Shown here: one piece after another, positions 1-9,735 of the stretch | Layout of the letters: the number at the start of each line of letters is the position of its first letter | Position numbering within the stretch: position 1 is the stretch's first letter | Source of the DNA: Erythroxylum novogranatense | Taxonomy: Eukaryota > Streptophyta > Magnoliopsida > Malpighiales > Erythroxylaceae | Direction of reading: 5' to 3' | Assembly: GCA_029891385.1 (NCBI GenBank) | Contig: CM057232.1 | Location: 69,775,824 to 69,839,823, forward strand | DNA length: 64,000 bases | Notes under the pieces: generated by a model | Database searches by the model: none | What the model was told of the DNA's origin: nothing | What the model saw: the letters and a program-made list of their open reading frames with translations, nothing else | Translations under genes and position numbers: made by a program

Positions 1-38
1 AAACCTCCTATAGAAACTAGCAAGTCCATGAAAAGATC

Positions 39-665
39 TTACCCGAGTAACACTTGTAGGTCTCGGCCACTCCTAATTGCCTTGACCTTTTCTTGGTCCA
101 CCTCAATTCCATTAGAAGAAACAACATAACCAAGAAATATGACACGATCCATGCAAAATGTACACTTCTTTAACTTAGCATACAACTTTTCTGCCCTAAG
201 TTCATCTAACACAAGCCTAGCATGCTCAATATGCTCATTAATGCTTTTGCTATAGATCAATATGTCATCAAAATATACCACAACAAACTTACCAATAAAT
301 GACCTCAAAACATGATTAATCAAACGATAAATGTACTAGAGCATTAGTTGCCAAAAGGCATCACAAGCCACTCATATAAACCATGTTTTGTTTTAAAAGC
401 GCTTTCCATTCATCACCAATTTTCATTCTAATCGATGGTAACCACTCATAAGATCAATTTTGGTAAACACACATGCACCATGCAATTCATCAATCATATC
501 ATCCAATCTAGGTATAGGATGGCGATACTTTACCATTATCTTGTTAACAGCTCTGCAATCCACACACATGCGCCAACTCCCATCCTTCTTTGGAACCAAT
601 ATCACTGGGACGACACAAGGACTAAGACTCTCCCTGATGTGTCCCTTTTGTAGCAATTCTTCCAC
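39..665 (-). pseudogene. reverse transcriptase fragment of element E
   Basis: Two RT segments lie in different frames. The upstream part (423-665) has the [15 protein letters not shown] stretch and a [12 protein letters not shown] segment containing the first catalytic Asp. The downstream part (39-323) has the YFDD active site (264-275) followed by the LYAKLKKCTF and FLGYVVSSNGI motifs typical of Ty3/gypsy RT. Between them (324-422) the frame is broken and contains stops where the fingers/palm connection should be, so no full-length enzyme can be made. The RT would copy element RNA into cDNA inside the virus-like particle. Confidence 0.85.
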
Positions 666-1698
666 TTGCTTTTGGAGTTCCTTAGTTTCTTCAGATTAGC
701 CCTATAAGTTGGTTTATTTGGAATTTCATGCCTGCATACATGAAGTCAATCGATGTTCTATTCCTCTAATAGGCGGCAATTCCTTAGGCAACTCCTCGTG
801 GAAAACATCTCCATACTCCTCAAAAGAGAAACAACACTACTAGGCAAACAAGTGTCAAGGTCGATTCATTAAAATAAGCTTGCTTGTATAAAAGTACAAA
901 CAAACATCTCCTTTCCACACAAGCAACCCTTACATCTCTCATTTTGCATAGAAGTTTTGTTTCTTTCTACCTCTCTCTCATTTGGGCCTTTTAATTGAAT
1001 TTCTTTTGAGGCCTCTTTCCCACTTTTCTTCTCTCGCCTCGGCCTCACTTTCTCTCTTTTCTTTTGATTTAGATTTCTGCTCCCCTTTGCAAGGTTCTCA
1101 ACCTTCCCTCAATTTTGTATTGTCATGCTTTTCTTGAAGTTTTTGTCCTGTCTTTGTTGCATTCCTCCATACTCCTTTTTAATTGCATTTGGTCCTCATA
1201 TACCTCTTTTGGTGCCAATGGAGCAAGAACAAATTTTGATCTCCATAGTAAATGAATACCTATTCTTAAAACCATCATGTAACACTCTTCTATCATATTG
1301 CCAAGGTCGTCGAGCAATAAATGACAAGCATGCATAGTACGACATCACAAAGTACTTGATCGAATACTTTCCAATGGAGAAAGATACAAGGACTTGTTTA
1401 TTTACCTTGATTTCCCATGTCATTCAGCCATTGTAGTCTATACTGCCTAGGGTGTTTCAAGCACTCCAACCCGAGTTTTTCTACCATCAATGTACTAGCC
1501 ACATTAGTGCAGCTTCCCCATCAATGATCAAAGGCTACAAATCTTCTCATTCACTAGGCATCCGAATGAAAAATATTTTCCTTTGCTCAATTCTATCTTC
1601 CTTCACTTGAGCATTCAAAACTCACCTAGTAACAAGTAATTCACCCTAGTGCATCCTCAACTTCCACATCGTAACAATCTTCCAACTCGGCATGGAAG
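666..1698 (-). pseudogene. decayed gag-protease-RT spacer of element E
   Basis: By position this stretch between the gag zinc knuckle and RT should hold the aspartic protease and the RT N-terminus. I see no intact frame and no convincing D-S/T-G protease motif. Short open stretches near 1123-1423 lie in several frames and do not resemble a known protein. I treat it as decayed pol, not as independent genes. Confidence 0.5.
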
Positions 1699-2948
1699 TC
1701 AAATCATCTTCTTCCTCCTCGACACAACTTCTCCTCCTCTCACAAACATTGTTTTCTTGTTTGGGCATTGAGAAGCAATATGACCAACACCAAGACATTT
1801 AAAGCATTTAATAGTCCTATGCTTTTCAGAATTAGAACTAGAAGAACTTGGAGTTTTAAAAGTACCTTTTGGATCTGCCTTGTTCTTCTCTTCCTTTAGC
1901 TTGTCTTTGTCCTTCTCATTTTTCTTAGACCATTTCGAGTTCCAATTTGTAGTAGAGCTTGGGTAAGAAGCCTTGTTGGAGCTTTTGTACTTGAGTTGCC
2001 TCTCCACCTTCATGGCCATATTCACCATCTCCTCTAACTCCACATAATGGTGCAATTCAATAACATTTGCAATGTCTTTGTTCAAACCAACCAAGAAACG
2101 TGCCATGGTGGCTTCTCTTTCTTCTTCTACATTAGCCCTAATCATGGCTATCTCCATCTCTTTATGGTACTCTTCTACACTTTTGGTGCCTTGTCTTAAG
2201 GTTTGGAGCCTTTGATGGAGCTCCTCTGAAGTAACTAGCACAAACCTCTTCTTCATGACCGTCTTCATTTCAGCCCAAGTATCAATAGATCCTCTCCATT
2301 CCTTCTTTTGTTCAAAACAAGTTGATCCCACCAAATAAGTGCATAATCATGAAATTCCACGGCAGCAAGCTTCACCTTCTTCTCCTCGTAATAGTTATGG
2401 AATTCAAAATCATCTCCACCTTTCTTTCCCATTCTAAGTAAGCTTCGGATCATTCTTACCTTGGAAAGATGGTATTTTCATCTTGATACGCCCAAGTTTC
2501 TATCCACACGCCAATCTCGCCTTCTCCCTTGCATTGTCTCGGCCTCTATAACCTCTTCCTCTTCCTCTTCCTCTATCATTCCGTCCCCCTCTTCCACCAA
2601 ATCGCCCTATGCCAATCTTCTTCATCTTCCCATCATCATATTCATCTTCATACTCAAAGCGCATGTGAGTTGACTCCTAGCATTTTGCCTCCATGTTGCA
2701 CCATTAGATGAAGCCTCTCGTTGTAAATTCCTAATGACTTGATCTTGTCTATCAAATTTATCACTGACATCCCTGAACATGTTCTCAATCCTTTGGAATT
2801 GATGTTGCATAGCCTCCAAAGTAAAGAATGTGTGTTGATCAGCCTCACTATTCTTTTCATCCTTGTCACTACCTTTACTATCCTTTGAATTGGCCATGAT
2901 GTAAAACCCGCAAAACACATTAGAATAGCTCCTCACACACTCCCTCAC
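1699..2948 (-). pseudogene. gag of element E with CCHC zinc knuckle
   Basis: Gag makes the particle shell and binds RNA. The N-terminal part (2622-2948) starts with an acidic, polar segment containing a likely coiled-coil run (QHQFQRIENMFRDVSDKF). The central part (2265-2453 and 1699-2334) has a retrotransposon gag core with the ARFLVGLNKDIANVIELHHY and LEEMVNMAMKVERQL segments. It ends with the zinc knuckle CFKCLGVGHIASQC. The three parts lie in different frames, so at least two indels separate them. The leader between gag and the primer site (2949-3235) shows no further ORF. Confidence 0.85.
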
Positions 2949-3235
2949 GTGTTTCTCTCTAAATCAGATTGATACCCTCGTGTTTCACTCAAGAAGATGG
3001 CTTTTACCCTCAAATGAGCTTACACACTCTTGCTTTTTACCACTTTAGATTCTAGCACGCTTTACTTGTCCTGATCAATCACTACCAACCAAATAAACAC
3101 AACAACAACGTAATTCAAAAGGAAAGCAACGAATACCTAAATAAAGGAAGAAAACACAAAGCTAGATGCAATTTAATGTAAAGAAAACAAGGAAGACGAA
3201 AATAAACACATACTAGATGGAGAAAACGATGTGAA

Positions 3236-3251
3236 CGATTTTGGTACCAAT
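3236..3251 (-). other. degenerate primer-binding site of E
   Basis: On the minus strand the bases next to the LTR read ATTGGTACCAAAATCG, similar to the complement of the initiator Met-tRNA 3' end (TGGTATCAGAGC) but imperfect. The position next to the inferred LTR end and upstream of gag supports the call. Confidence 0.5.
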
Positions 3252-4690
3252 TGAGCAATATGAAACAAGATTACTCAATTCAAGTGTAATGGAAACAAAA
3301 GGACAAAGAAACAAAAAACCAAAGAGTTGAAGAAAAGACAAAACTAGGAATTAAACTCAACCCTAAACCCAAATTAACAAAACATTCCAATCGCCCCAAT
3401 TACTCAATAATATAAAGATAAGCAATTATATCAAAGACACACGCTTTTGAGCGAAGAACGAATCTTGAAACAAGAAAGTGTTTCTTGATGCAAGAAAACA
3501 AGTCTTGATGAGTTTCTTGAATGAAGGATGTGTTCTTGATGAATTTGAATAATAAAGAAACGAAATTAAAGAATTCTTGAATGATCGATTCGCTTCTTGA
3601 TGAATCTTGCAAGCAAATCAACTCAAACTCACAAAGATTCACAATCTTGATTTTTTTACTTCTTTCTTTCTTTCTTTCTTTCTTTTTTTCTTTTTCTTTT
3701 TTTCAATTTTAATGATGAACTAACTATAACAATCAAGAACAAACAAAAATTAAAGATAAAGATTGAATTTAAAACCTAGGCTCGATACTAAAGATGATAC
3801 TAGAATAACCTAGAATCAATGTCTAGATCACCTCCGCTTTAATGATTGTTCCCAAACCTAAATTCAATCAATCTAACAAGACCCTTCACCCCAAAACAGC
3901 AAGGAATTGATAACAAAGAGTATAAGATTGTAGGAATTGAATTAACGCCACAAGTTAGAACTTACTTGATAAGTTGAATCAATCCTTAAGGTAAAACAAG
4001 CAAGAATCTCAATTCTCTCTTGAAGAATGCTTTCTAATTTTGTTGATCTCTAAACTCGTGTTCATGGCTAAAGCAAAGGTTTAAATACCCTTTGCAATGT
4101 AAACCCTAACAAAGATAACCTAAAACCCTAAAGAAAGCCCAAAATATCAAAAGGCCTTCTTGAAACAAATCGCTAAGAATAAATCCCACATGGATTTGGG
4201 CTTCAAAACTAATTAAAATTGACTAGTCCTTGTCCAAATAGGATAAGAAACCACAAAATAGAAGACTAACTTAAGAGGGCGAATTGGCTTTTAAACTAGG
4301 CCCACAAGCTTGGTTCCTTAAAATAAAACATGCACATGACTTTTTAATGAAGCACATGCACACTTAATGCAAATCAGCCCATGAAAAGCCTAAAAGAAGT
4401 CCACATGCCCCTTATAAGATAAAATAAGCCCAAGCCCATTGATTAGACTTGTGCTTGTGAAAATTGGCTAAGTGTTACCCCTCTTGGTTTGATGCCTCCA
4501 ATGTGCACACACACTTAGGTGTCTTCCTAAGCTCTTCTCCAAGCTTGATCAACAAAACTTCTTGAAGTTCTTGTGAAACAAAAGCTTGTACATAAATCTG
4601 AAATTGTGCTTTGAGCTTGTTGGAGCGCGACCTTGTAATTGGACCCATTGGCATCCTCAAGTCTCCATTACCTTGGTGAGTTGTATCACA
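3252..4690 (-). repeat. 5' LTR of element E
   Basis: Read on the minus strand the LTR starts TGTGATACAACTC and ends TTGCTCA just before the primer site, giving TG...CA ends and about 1.44 kb. A TATTTAAA box on the minus strand at 4079-4086 is a plausible promoter. A polypyrimidine run rich in TTTC (about 3655-3705) lies in the transcribed part. The sister LTR is outside the window, so the right edge is inferred from the TG end. Confidence 0.65.
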
Positions 4691-4699
4691 CGTTATGGG

Positions 4700-4738
4700 A
4701 TTCTTGACATTGCATGGTTTAGGTGCAATGTCAAGAAT
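4700..4738. repeat. 15-bp perfect inverted repeat at the Myb gene start
   Basis: ATTCTTGACATTGCA (4700-4714) is followed by a 9-base loop and its exact complement TGCAATGTCAAGAAT (4724-4738). The right arm contains the likely start codon (4728) of the Myb/SANT-like gene. Confidence 0.85.
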
Positions 4739-5586
4739 TTGGACTGATAGTGAAACAAATGTATTTGTAAGCTTAATGGAGGAGGCTGTGATAGCTGGTC
4801 AGAGGGCAGATAATGGACAATTCAAGCCCGATACTTTCCAAGTTATTGCTCGTCAGATGGTGGAAAAGTTTCCTGAGTGTGGGATTGACAGGAGACATGT
4901 GAAGAATAGGCTGAAGAGGTTAAAAGTCAAATATCAGACGACTTTTGACATGTTAAATTGCAGTGGCTTTGGGTGGAATGAGTCCAAGCAATGCATAGAG
5001 GTCGATAGCAAGCAAGTCCTTGATGAATGGATTGGGGTAAATCTTTTTTTATGGTTGATTGTTTTTAGAAGTGTCCAAATTATCGTATGTAAATCATGGT
5101 GACGTTTTCTGATGTTTATTACAGAGACACCCGAACAAGTACTACACTCCTGGCAAGCCATTCCCGCTTTACCCAAGGCTTGAATTTGTGTTTGGGTGGG
5201 ATAGAGCCACTAGTGGACGGGCTCAGAATGCTACTGATGTTGTTGACTTTCTTGAAGAGGGTAAAACAGAAAGCGAAGCACAGGCAGATGAACCAACTTT
5301 TGATGACCCTTTTGATCAACCAGCACCACAAACAACTCCTCCTCCGACTACTTCTGCCCATGTCTTGGTTAAAATCAGATCTTCCAAAGAACGTCATGGT
5401 AATGCACAAAACAAAGGGAAACGGAAGATGCAGGTTAGTGAAGCGCTGGAAAACCTTGCAGCATCATTTGCTCGTGCCAATGACACTAGCAAAGAGAATG
5501 CTAGGATTATTGCGAACGCCACTGCAGGAATGCAAGGAGCTAAGTTGAGTGAAGAGCTTGTCAATTGGGGCTTCCCGCCGATTTAA
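4728..5586 (+). CDS. Myb/SANT-like (L10-interacting type) protein, one intron
   Basis: This is a plant Myb/SANT-like DNA-binding protein of the family also found as ORF1 of PIF/Harbinger transposons. Exon 1 (4728-5036) encodes MSRIWTDSETNVF, the helix with NRLKRLKVKYQ, and GFGWNES...VLDEWIG. The intron 5037-5124 has GT and TTACAG ends and joins in phase 0. Exon 2 (5125-5586) continues with the family hallmark HP..KYYTPGKPFPLYPRL..VFGWDRATSG, then a Pro/Gln-rich linker and a basic segment. The frame stops at 5584 after GFPPI. The frame one base back continues to 5702 and holds the family-like segment FWGLPPEVKQAYIRSLL, so a single-base deletion has probably removed the C-terminal 40 or so residues. 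An upstream in-frame ATG at 4695 lies almost at the LTR edge, so I prefer 4728. It may be a remnant of a transposon accessory gene. Confidence 0.75.
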
Positions 5587-5888
5587 ATTGTCGTAATGGA
5601 AAGATATTCGGGAGGCATGCTGAATTAATGAATATGTTCTGGGGTTTACCACCAGAAGTAAAACAAGCTTATATTAGGAGCCTTTTAAACAATGACATAT
5701 GAGTTGTTGTATTATTATTGTTATCTTTTAATTTGCATGGTGATGGAACTTGGTACATGTCATCTTCAATGATGTATGTTTGCACAATTATCTTACTTAT
5801 GAATGGTTGGTTTACTTACTATTTAATGTTTGTCATTTTCCTGCGTGTATGGATGATGATAATATGATTCCTTTTTAGGTACTAACAA

Positions 5889-6254
5889 ATGGCCCGATAC
5901 AATTTCTATGTGGTCTTTGTTGGACGTCAAGTTGGTATTTTTACCAAGTGGGATGATGTCAAAGTAGCAACTGAGGGATTTCCAAATGCTCGATTCAAGG
6001 GGTATCAGACATTGGATGAAGCAAAAACTGCATATGCCATGGACTCATATAGGCCGACTCATCGCAATGTAGCCACTGTCCCAACTGTTGGTGAATCCTC
6101 CTCTATGCCGCCTCCAGTCGCACGACCAACAAATGAACTTGTCAATGAAGTTGCAACTTTGCACACAAACATGGCATGCGCTGAAGCATTTTTACTCATA
6201 GCCATTGGTGTCATTTTGGGATTTGTTATTAACGACATAATTAACAAATTCTAA
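5889..6254 (+). CDS. tail-anchored protein with RNase H1 N-terminal/viroplasmin-like domain
   Basis: The 121-residue ORF begins with a domain (residues 3-46) whose FYVVFVGRQVGIFTKWDDV, GFPNARFKGY and DEAKTAY segments match the RNA/DNA-hybrid-binding fold at the N-terminus of eukaryotic RNase H1, shared with the caulimovirus viroplasmin family. A Pro/Ser linker follows. The C-terminus has one hydrophobic helix (about residues 97-116) and a short basic end, suggesting a tail anchor. No catalytic RNase H domain follows. A polypyrimidine stretch and TTTTTAG lie just upstream (acceptor AG at 5877-5878), so the start may lie in a spliced exon, possibly downstream of the Myb/SANT exons. I infer a cellular or transposon-derived gene; it is not a complete viral gene. 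Confidence 0.65.
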   Translation: MARYNFYVVFVGRQVGIFTKWDDVKVATEGFPNARFKGYQTLDEAKTAYAMDSYRPTHRNVATVPTVGESSSMPPPVARPTNELVNEVATLHTNMACAEAFLLIAIGVILGFVINDIINKF

Positions 6255-6477
6255 GGCTTTAATGTTTATTGAACCAATTATGTACCTATATCTATGAATG
6301 CTTCGCTTTTAGATATTGTTGAGACTTTATTGTAATTAAGTTATGAATGTGTTGATGTTTTATTTAAATGTATGTTGAACCTAATATGTAATTAATTCCA
6401 TGAACGGTTTGAAGTTAATTCCAATGTATGCTTACCTTATTGTTACTAATTTTGTATTGAATGTCATTCATATTAAT

Positions 6478-6898
6478 ATTAGCATTATTGTTTTTCTATT
6501 ATTATTGTTATCAATATTATCATTATTATTCTTAAATATAGTTTTAAACAACGAATCGCTCATGATTGTTATTATCTTTTTATTATTATTGTTATCTTTT
6601 AATTTGTTTTTTTATGATCAATTCATTATTATTTTTAATTATTATTATTAGTCGTAGATGTAGATATTCAATTTTTATTATCAAGCATCATTATGTATTT
6701 ATTATTATTATTATTACTATTATTAGTATTGTTATTATCATTGTATATTTTGCCTTTATCATAATTCATATTTATTATTATGAAACATTTTGTGTTTATT
6801 TTGTTATTGTTATTAATTTAGTAGTTGTTGTTGTTATTATTATTATTATCATTATTATTATCACTCTTATATTATTGATATTTCATAATAATTTGTAA
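6478..6898. repeat. degenerate (TTA)n/(TTG)n microsatellite
   Basis: Long runs of ATT/TTA triplets with interspersed TTG, GTT and TTC. The hydrophobic ORFs here (Ile/Leu/Phe only) are artefacts of the triplet repeat. Confidence 0.85.
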
Positions 6899-7199
6899 TT
6901 GTTATTATTTGTGCCCATTTCAAGTAACACAAAATAGTTCATAATAAAATTGTCAATTGATTACATATTTCTAATCATATTAAGGACCAGGGGCATTTTT
7001 GTCATTGTCACCATTTGTTTGTTCTGTCCACTGCAACCAAACACATTCTGTTTACGGGACGGTTCTGTTCTGTCCACCACAACCAAACACCTCACTGTCT
7101 CTTATTTTTGTTCTGTTCCGTCCTGTTCCGTCGCATCTACTGACACCATAAACAGCAACCATACGCAGCGTAATACTCTTCCCAAACAGTAACAACAAC
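6899..7199. other. possible right end of a DNA transposon
   Basis: Contains several partly repeated motifs: CTGTCCACTGCAACCAAACAC (about 7025), CTGTCCACCACAACCAAACAC (about 7073) and CAGCAACCATACGCAGCG followed by TAA (about 7153). Read on the other strand they give GTGTTTGGTTGCAGTGG-like strings, similar in style to PIF/Harbinger terminal repeats, whose target duplications are TAA/TTA. The Myb/SANT gene on the left fits such an element. The partner terminus would lie left of the window beyond element E. Confidence 0.35.
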
Positions 7200-8058
7200 T
7201 TTTAAAAATCATAACTTCCTATTTCATAGCCCAAAATTTCCATACTTTACATCAATGGAAAGATCAAAACATAATCTAAAACTTTCATGAAGAACTTCAA
7301 AGCAATTTCAACCTCTAACTAAGTCAATTTTTCAGTCAAAGTTTATGCCAGAAATGTGTCATCCTAAAACAACATCCAACTTCCAAATTTCATATCTTCA
7401 AATTCTCACATCCACAAATAACATATAATACATCATTGAAAATCTAGGAAAATCCTCTATGACTTTCATGTAGACCACTTACTCCAATTCAGACCACATC
7501 AGTACAGAAATTGGCCTCAAAGCAATACACACAAACTTACTCTAATGGTCATTTCCAAAAACAAAGCAAAATAATACTTAAACTCGAATGATCATAACTT
7601 TCAATCCCGATATTGAAAATATCATACTTTATGGGCGATAGAAAGCTCTCAACAGAAGCTACAAGTTTCATGAAGATCATTTTATCAAATTCTTCCTAAA
7701 TCATCCCAGAAAAAATCACAAAGTTTCAGCCAAAAAGTCAACTCTTCATCTCCAAAAAGTCAAACTTTCTTAATTCAACAAATTCTCACACTTTCACTTT
7801 TTATTTTTTGATTTTCAACTTCCATTTCAATCAACTCATTCACTTTAACTTTCATAACCCAAACAAATCTACTCAAATATCAAAGTCATCAAAACCAATC
7901 GATTCTTTTCTCATCAATTTTCTTAAAACACAATAACATCTATAACACAATACATATACAAAAACATTCATTGAATTTCATTTAATATTTCTAAATTTCA
8001 CTAAAAGATCAGGGTCCAACAACCCTACTATGCATTCTAAGCCTAGGAGAAAGCCTAA
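7200..8058. repeat. non-coding stretch with ~180-bp modules
   Basis: No gene. Three degenerate copies of the module typified by GAAAGCTC..CTACAAGTTTCATGAAGATC occur with their ACTTTCAT core at about 7281, 7462 and 7664, spacings 181 and 202. They are the same modules as in the LTRs of S, B and A. It may be the leader of the element primed at 8059-8070 or part of another decayed LTR. Confidence 0.6.
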
Positions 8059-8070
8059 GCTCTGATACCA
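8059..8070 (-). other. Met-tRNA primer-binding site
   Basis: GCTCTGATACCA on the plus strand is the complement of TGGTATCAGAGC, the classic initiator Met-tRNA primer site. It implies a minus-strand LTR element with its 5' LTR immediately to the right. Confidence 0.75.
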
Positions 8071-8690
8071 AACAATATTGGGCCCGTTTCCGAAGCCCAA
8101 CATTTGGAAGTCATAAACAGCATGGAGGACACACTTCTTGTAAATTACATAGCATATTTGGGGAACTTCCAATTGGAATTTCAGTTCGGCTTCTTCAGAG
8201 CATTTATTCCCCATTGATTTAAGTTTCTAAAGACACTAAAAACACTCAATTTGGTTCAGAAATAAAGAAATTATGGCCAAAAACACTTTCGGTTCTTACT
8301 AATCCGAGACTAAACACTATACCCAACTTCACTTCAGAAATTGAAAATCTTAGGGGCTGAATTGAAATTCAATTCCTTCAGAACATTTGTACATCCATGT
8401 CTTTAGTTTATTTTGAAATAAGAATAAACTCAATTGGATCTCTACAGATCGAGATATCATCAAAATACGGAAGCATGTTAAAAAAAATATCCAACTCATA
8501 CGCTTTTAATCAATCCTCTCACTTTGATTCAATCCAAATTTTTCAAATTAATATAAAAACCTACAAATTTTTATAGAGAGGTATAGGAATGTATTAATAA
8601 TCCAACGTTTTAAAAATCAGGTCAATCGGAGGTCAAACGAAGGAGTTATGGCCAAAAGAGTGGAGAGAGGTCGGGTCAAGGGGAGAAATC

Positions 8691-8815
8691 GACCAAGTCA
8701 CACTCGCGACGCGTCGCGATTGCTACGCACATGAAAAGCAGCGGCGTCGTGGTCACAACGTCTTGAGATTGCGAGGCACGTGCGCGCACTGTCACACTCG
8801 CGACGTGCCGCGGCC
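8691..8815. repeat. GC-rich patch with 16-bp palindrome
   Basis: TCGCGACGCGTCGCGA at 8704-8719 is a perfect palindrome in otherwise AT-rich DNA. The string TCACACTCGCGACG occurs at 8698-8711 and again at 8792-8805, so this is a two-unit degenerate repeat. Confidence 0.75.
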
Positions 8816-9694
8816 TCCTGGGTCTTTCTTCGTTCGACTTCCTAACTTCCAAAATTCATAACTTTTGACCCGGAGCTCTAAAATTTGCAAATTTGGTATC
8901 AATGGAAATCTAAAAGAAGGCTCTACAACTTCCATGAAGAATTTAAAAACAATTTCTACCTCTATCAGGGTCAAAATTCCATATCAATGTGGTTGTCTGA
9001 ATATTTCATCCTAAACAGCATCTCAAACTTCTAAAAATCATAACTTTCAGCTCCAATGTCCAAAAATTTCATACTATACCATTGGAAAGCTAAAAAGATG
9101 AGCTACAACTTTTATGAAGACAACTGTAACTAATTCTATCTAGATCAATACAGTTTTTTCATTGAATTTCCGCACACCATCCCTACACCTAGGAAGGTTT
9201 GCTAAACACAATATCCCTCCATATTTACCCACTACCAAGTACCTTTTGGTTACTTTTGAGCCTCACTTCCAGTCATTCATCCCATACACCTTTCCAAACT
9301 CTAACATGCCATTCAAAAACAAATAACCATTCACAATTACAATAGCGAAGAATATGCACATACACATATTCCTCTTCCACAATTATCATACACAACCTAT
9401 AAAGTAACACAATCATACACAAAAAGGAAAATCCTTGAATTCTCATTCTCATTTCTTACCAAAATGAATGTTCATACATAGCTTTAATTACATATCAACA
9501 TGTCCATCATTAACTTAGCACAAGATACAAAATACATGAGATGCTCAATGTTTGATATGCTTGTAAAGCTATCCAAAAGTCTAGACACTAACTTAGTACA
9601 AATGTATCTAATGTCTTGGAGTTTTCCGATGCCTTGTAAGGTTCAATGCTCGTCTTGTTTTGCACCTGAGGAGGGAAAGTGGGGTGAGCAACAC

Positions 9695-9735
9695 GGCTCA
9701 GTGGCTAATACGTTTATAGCCATCGGTAATGAGCC
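9695..9735. other. nested hairpin in candidate LTR
   Basis: Outer arms GGCTCA (9695-9700) and TGAGCC (9730-9735) enclose inner arms TGGCTA (9702-9707) and TAGCCA (9717-9722) with loop ATACGTTTA. The ATACGTT string is also the spacer between the mini-hairpins of the S and B LTR arrays. Confidence 0.6.

Larger units (their letters stand above)
1..4690 (-). mobile_element. Ty3/gypsy retrotransposon E, 5' half
   Basis: This is a minus-strand LTR retrotransposon cut off by the window start. Reading leftwards in element sense come the 5' LTR, a degenerate primer site, a leader, gag with a zinc knuckle, a degraded protease region and the first half of reverse transcriptase. Integrase and the 3' LTR would lie left of the window. 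Gag and RT are both Ty3/gypsy type; the lineage is not resolved. Its right edge lies 37 bp upstream of the likely Myb/SANT start codon. The last-inserted end is followed by CGTTA, the expected target duplication, but the other copy is outside the window. Stops and frameshifts show it is not intact. Confidence 0.85.

Noticed and set aside
5889..6254. Integrated caulimovirus gene
   Set aside because: Only the N-terminal domain type is shared with cellular RNase H1; no other viral genes or motifs lie nearby.
6400..6898. Hydrophobic membrane proteins from 6400-6898
   Set aside because: Translations of the (TTA)n tract; composition only Ile, Leu, Phe, Val and Tyr.
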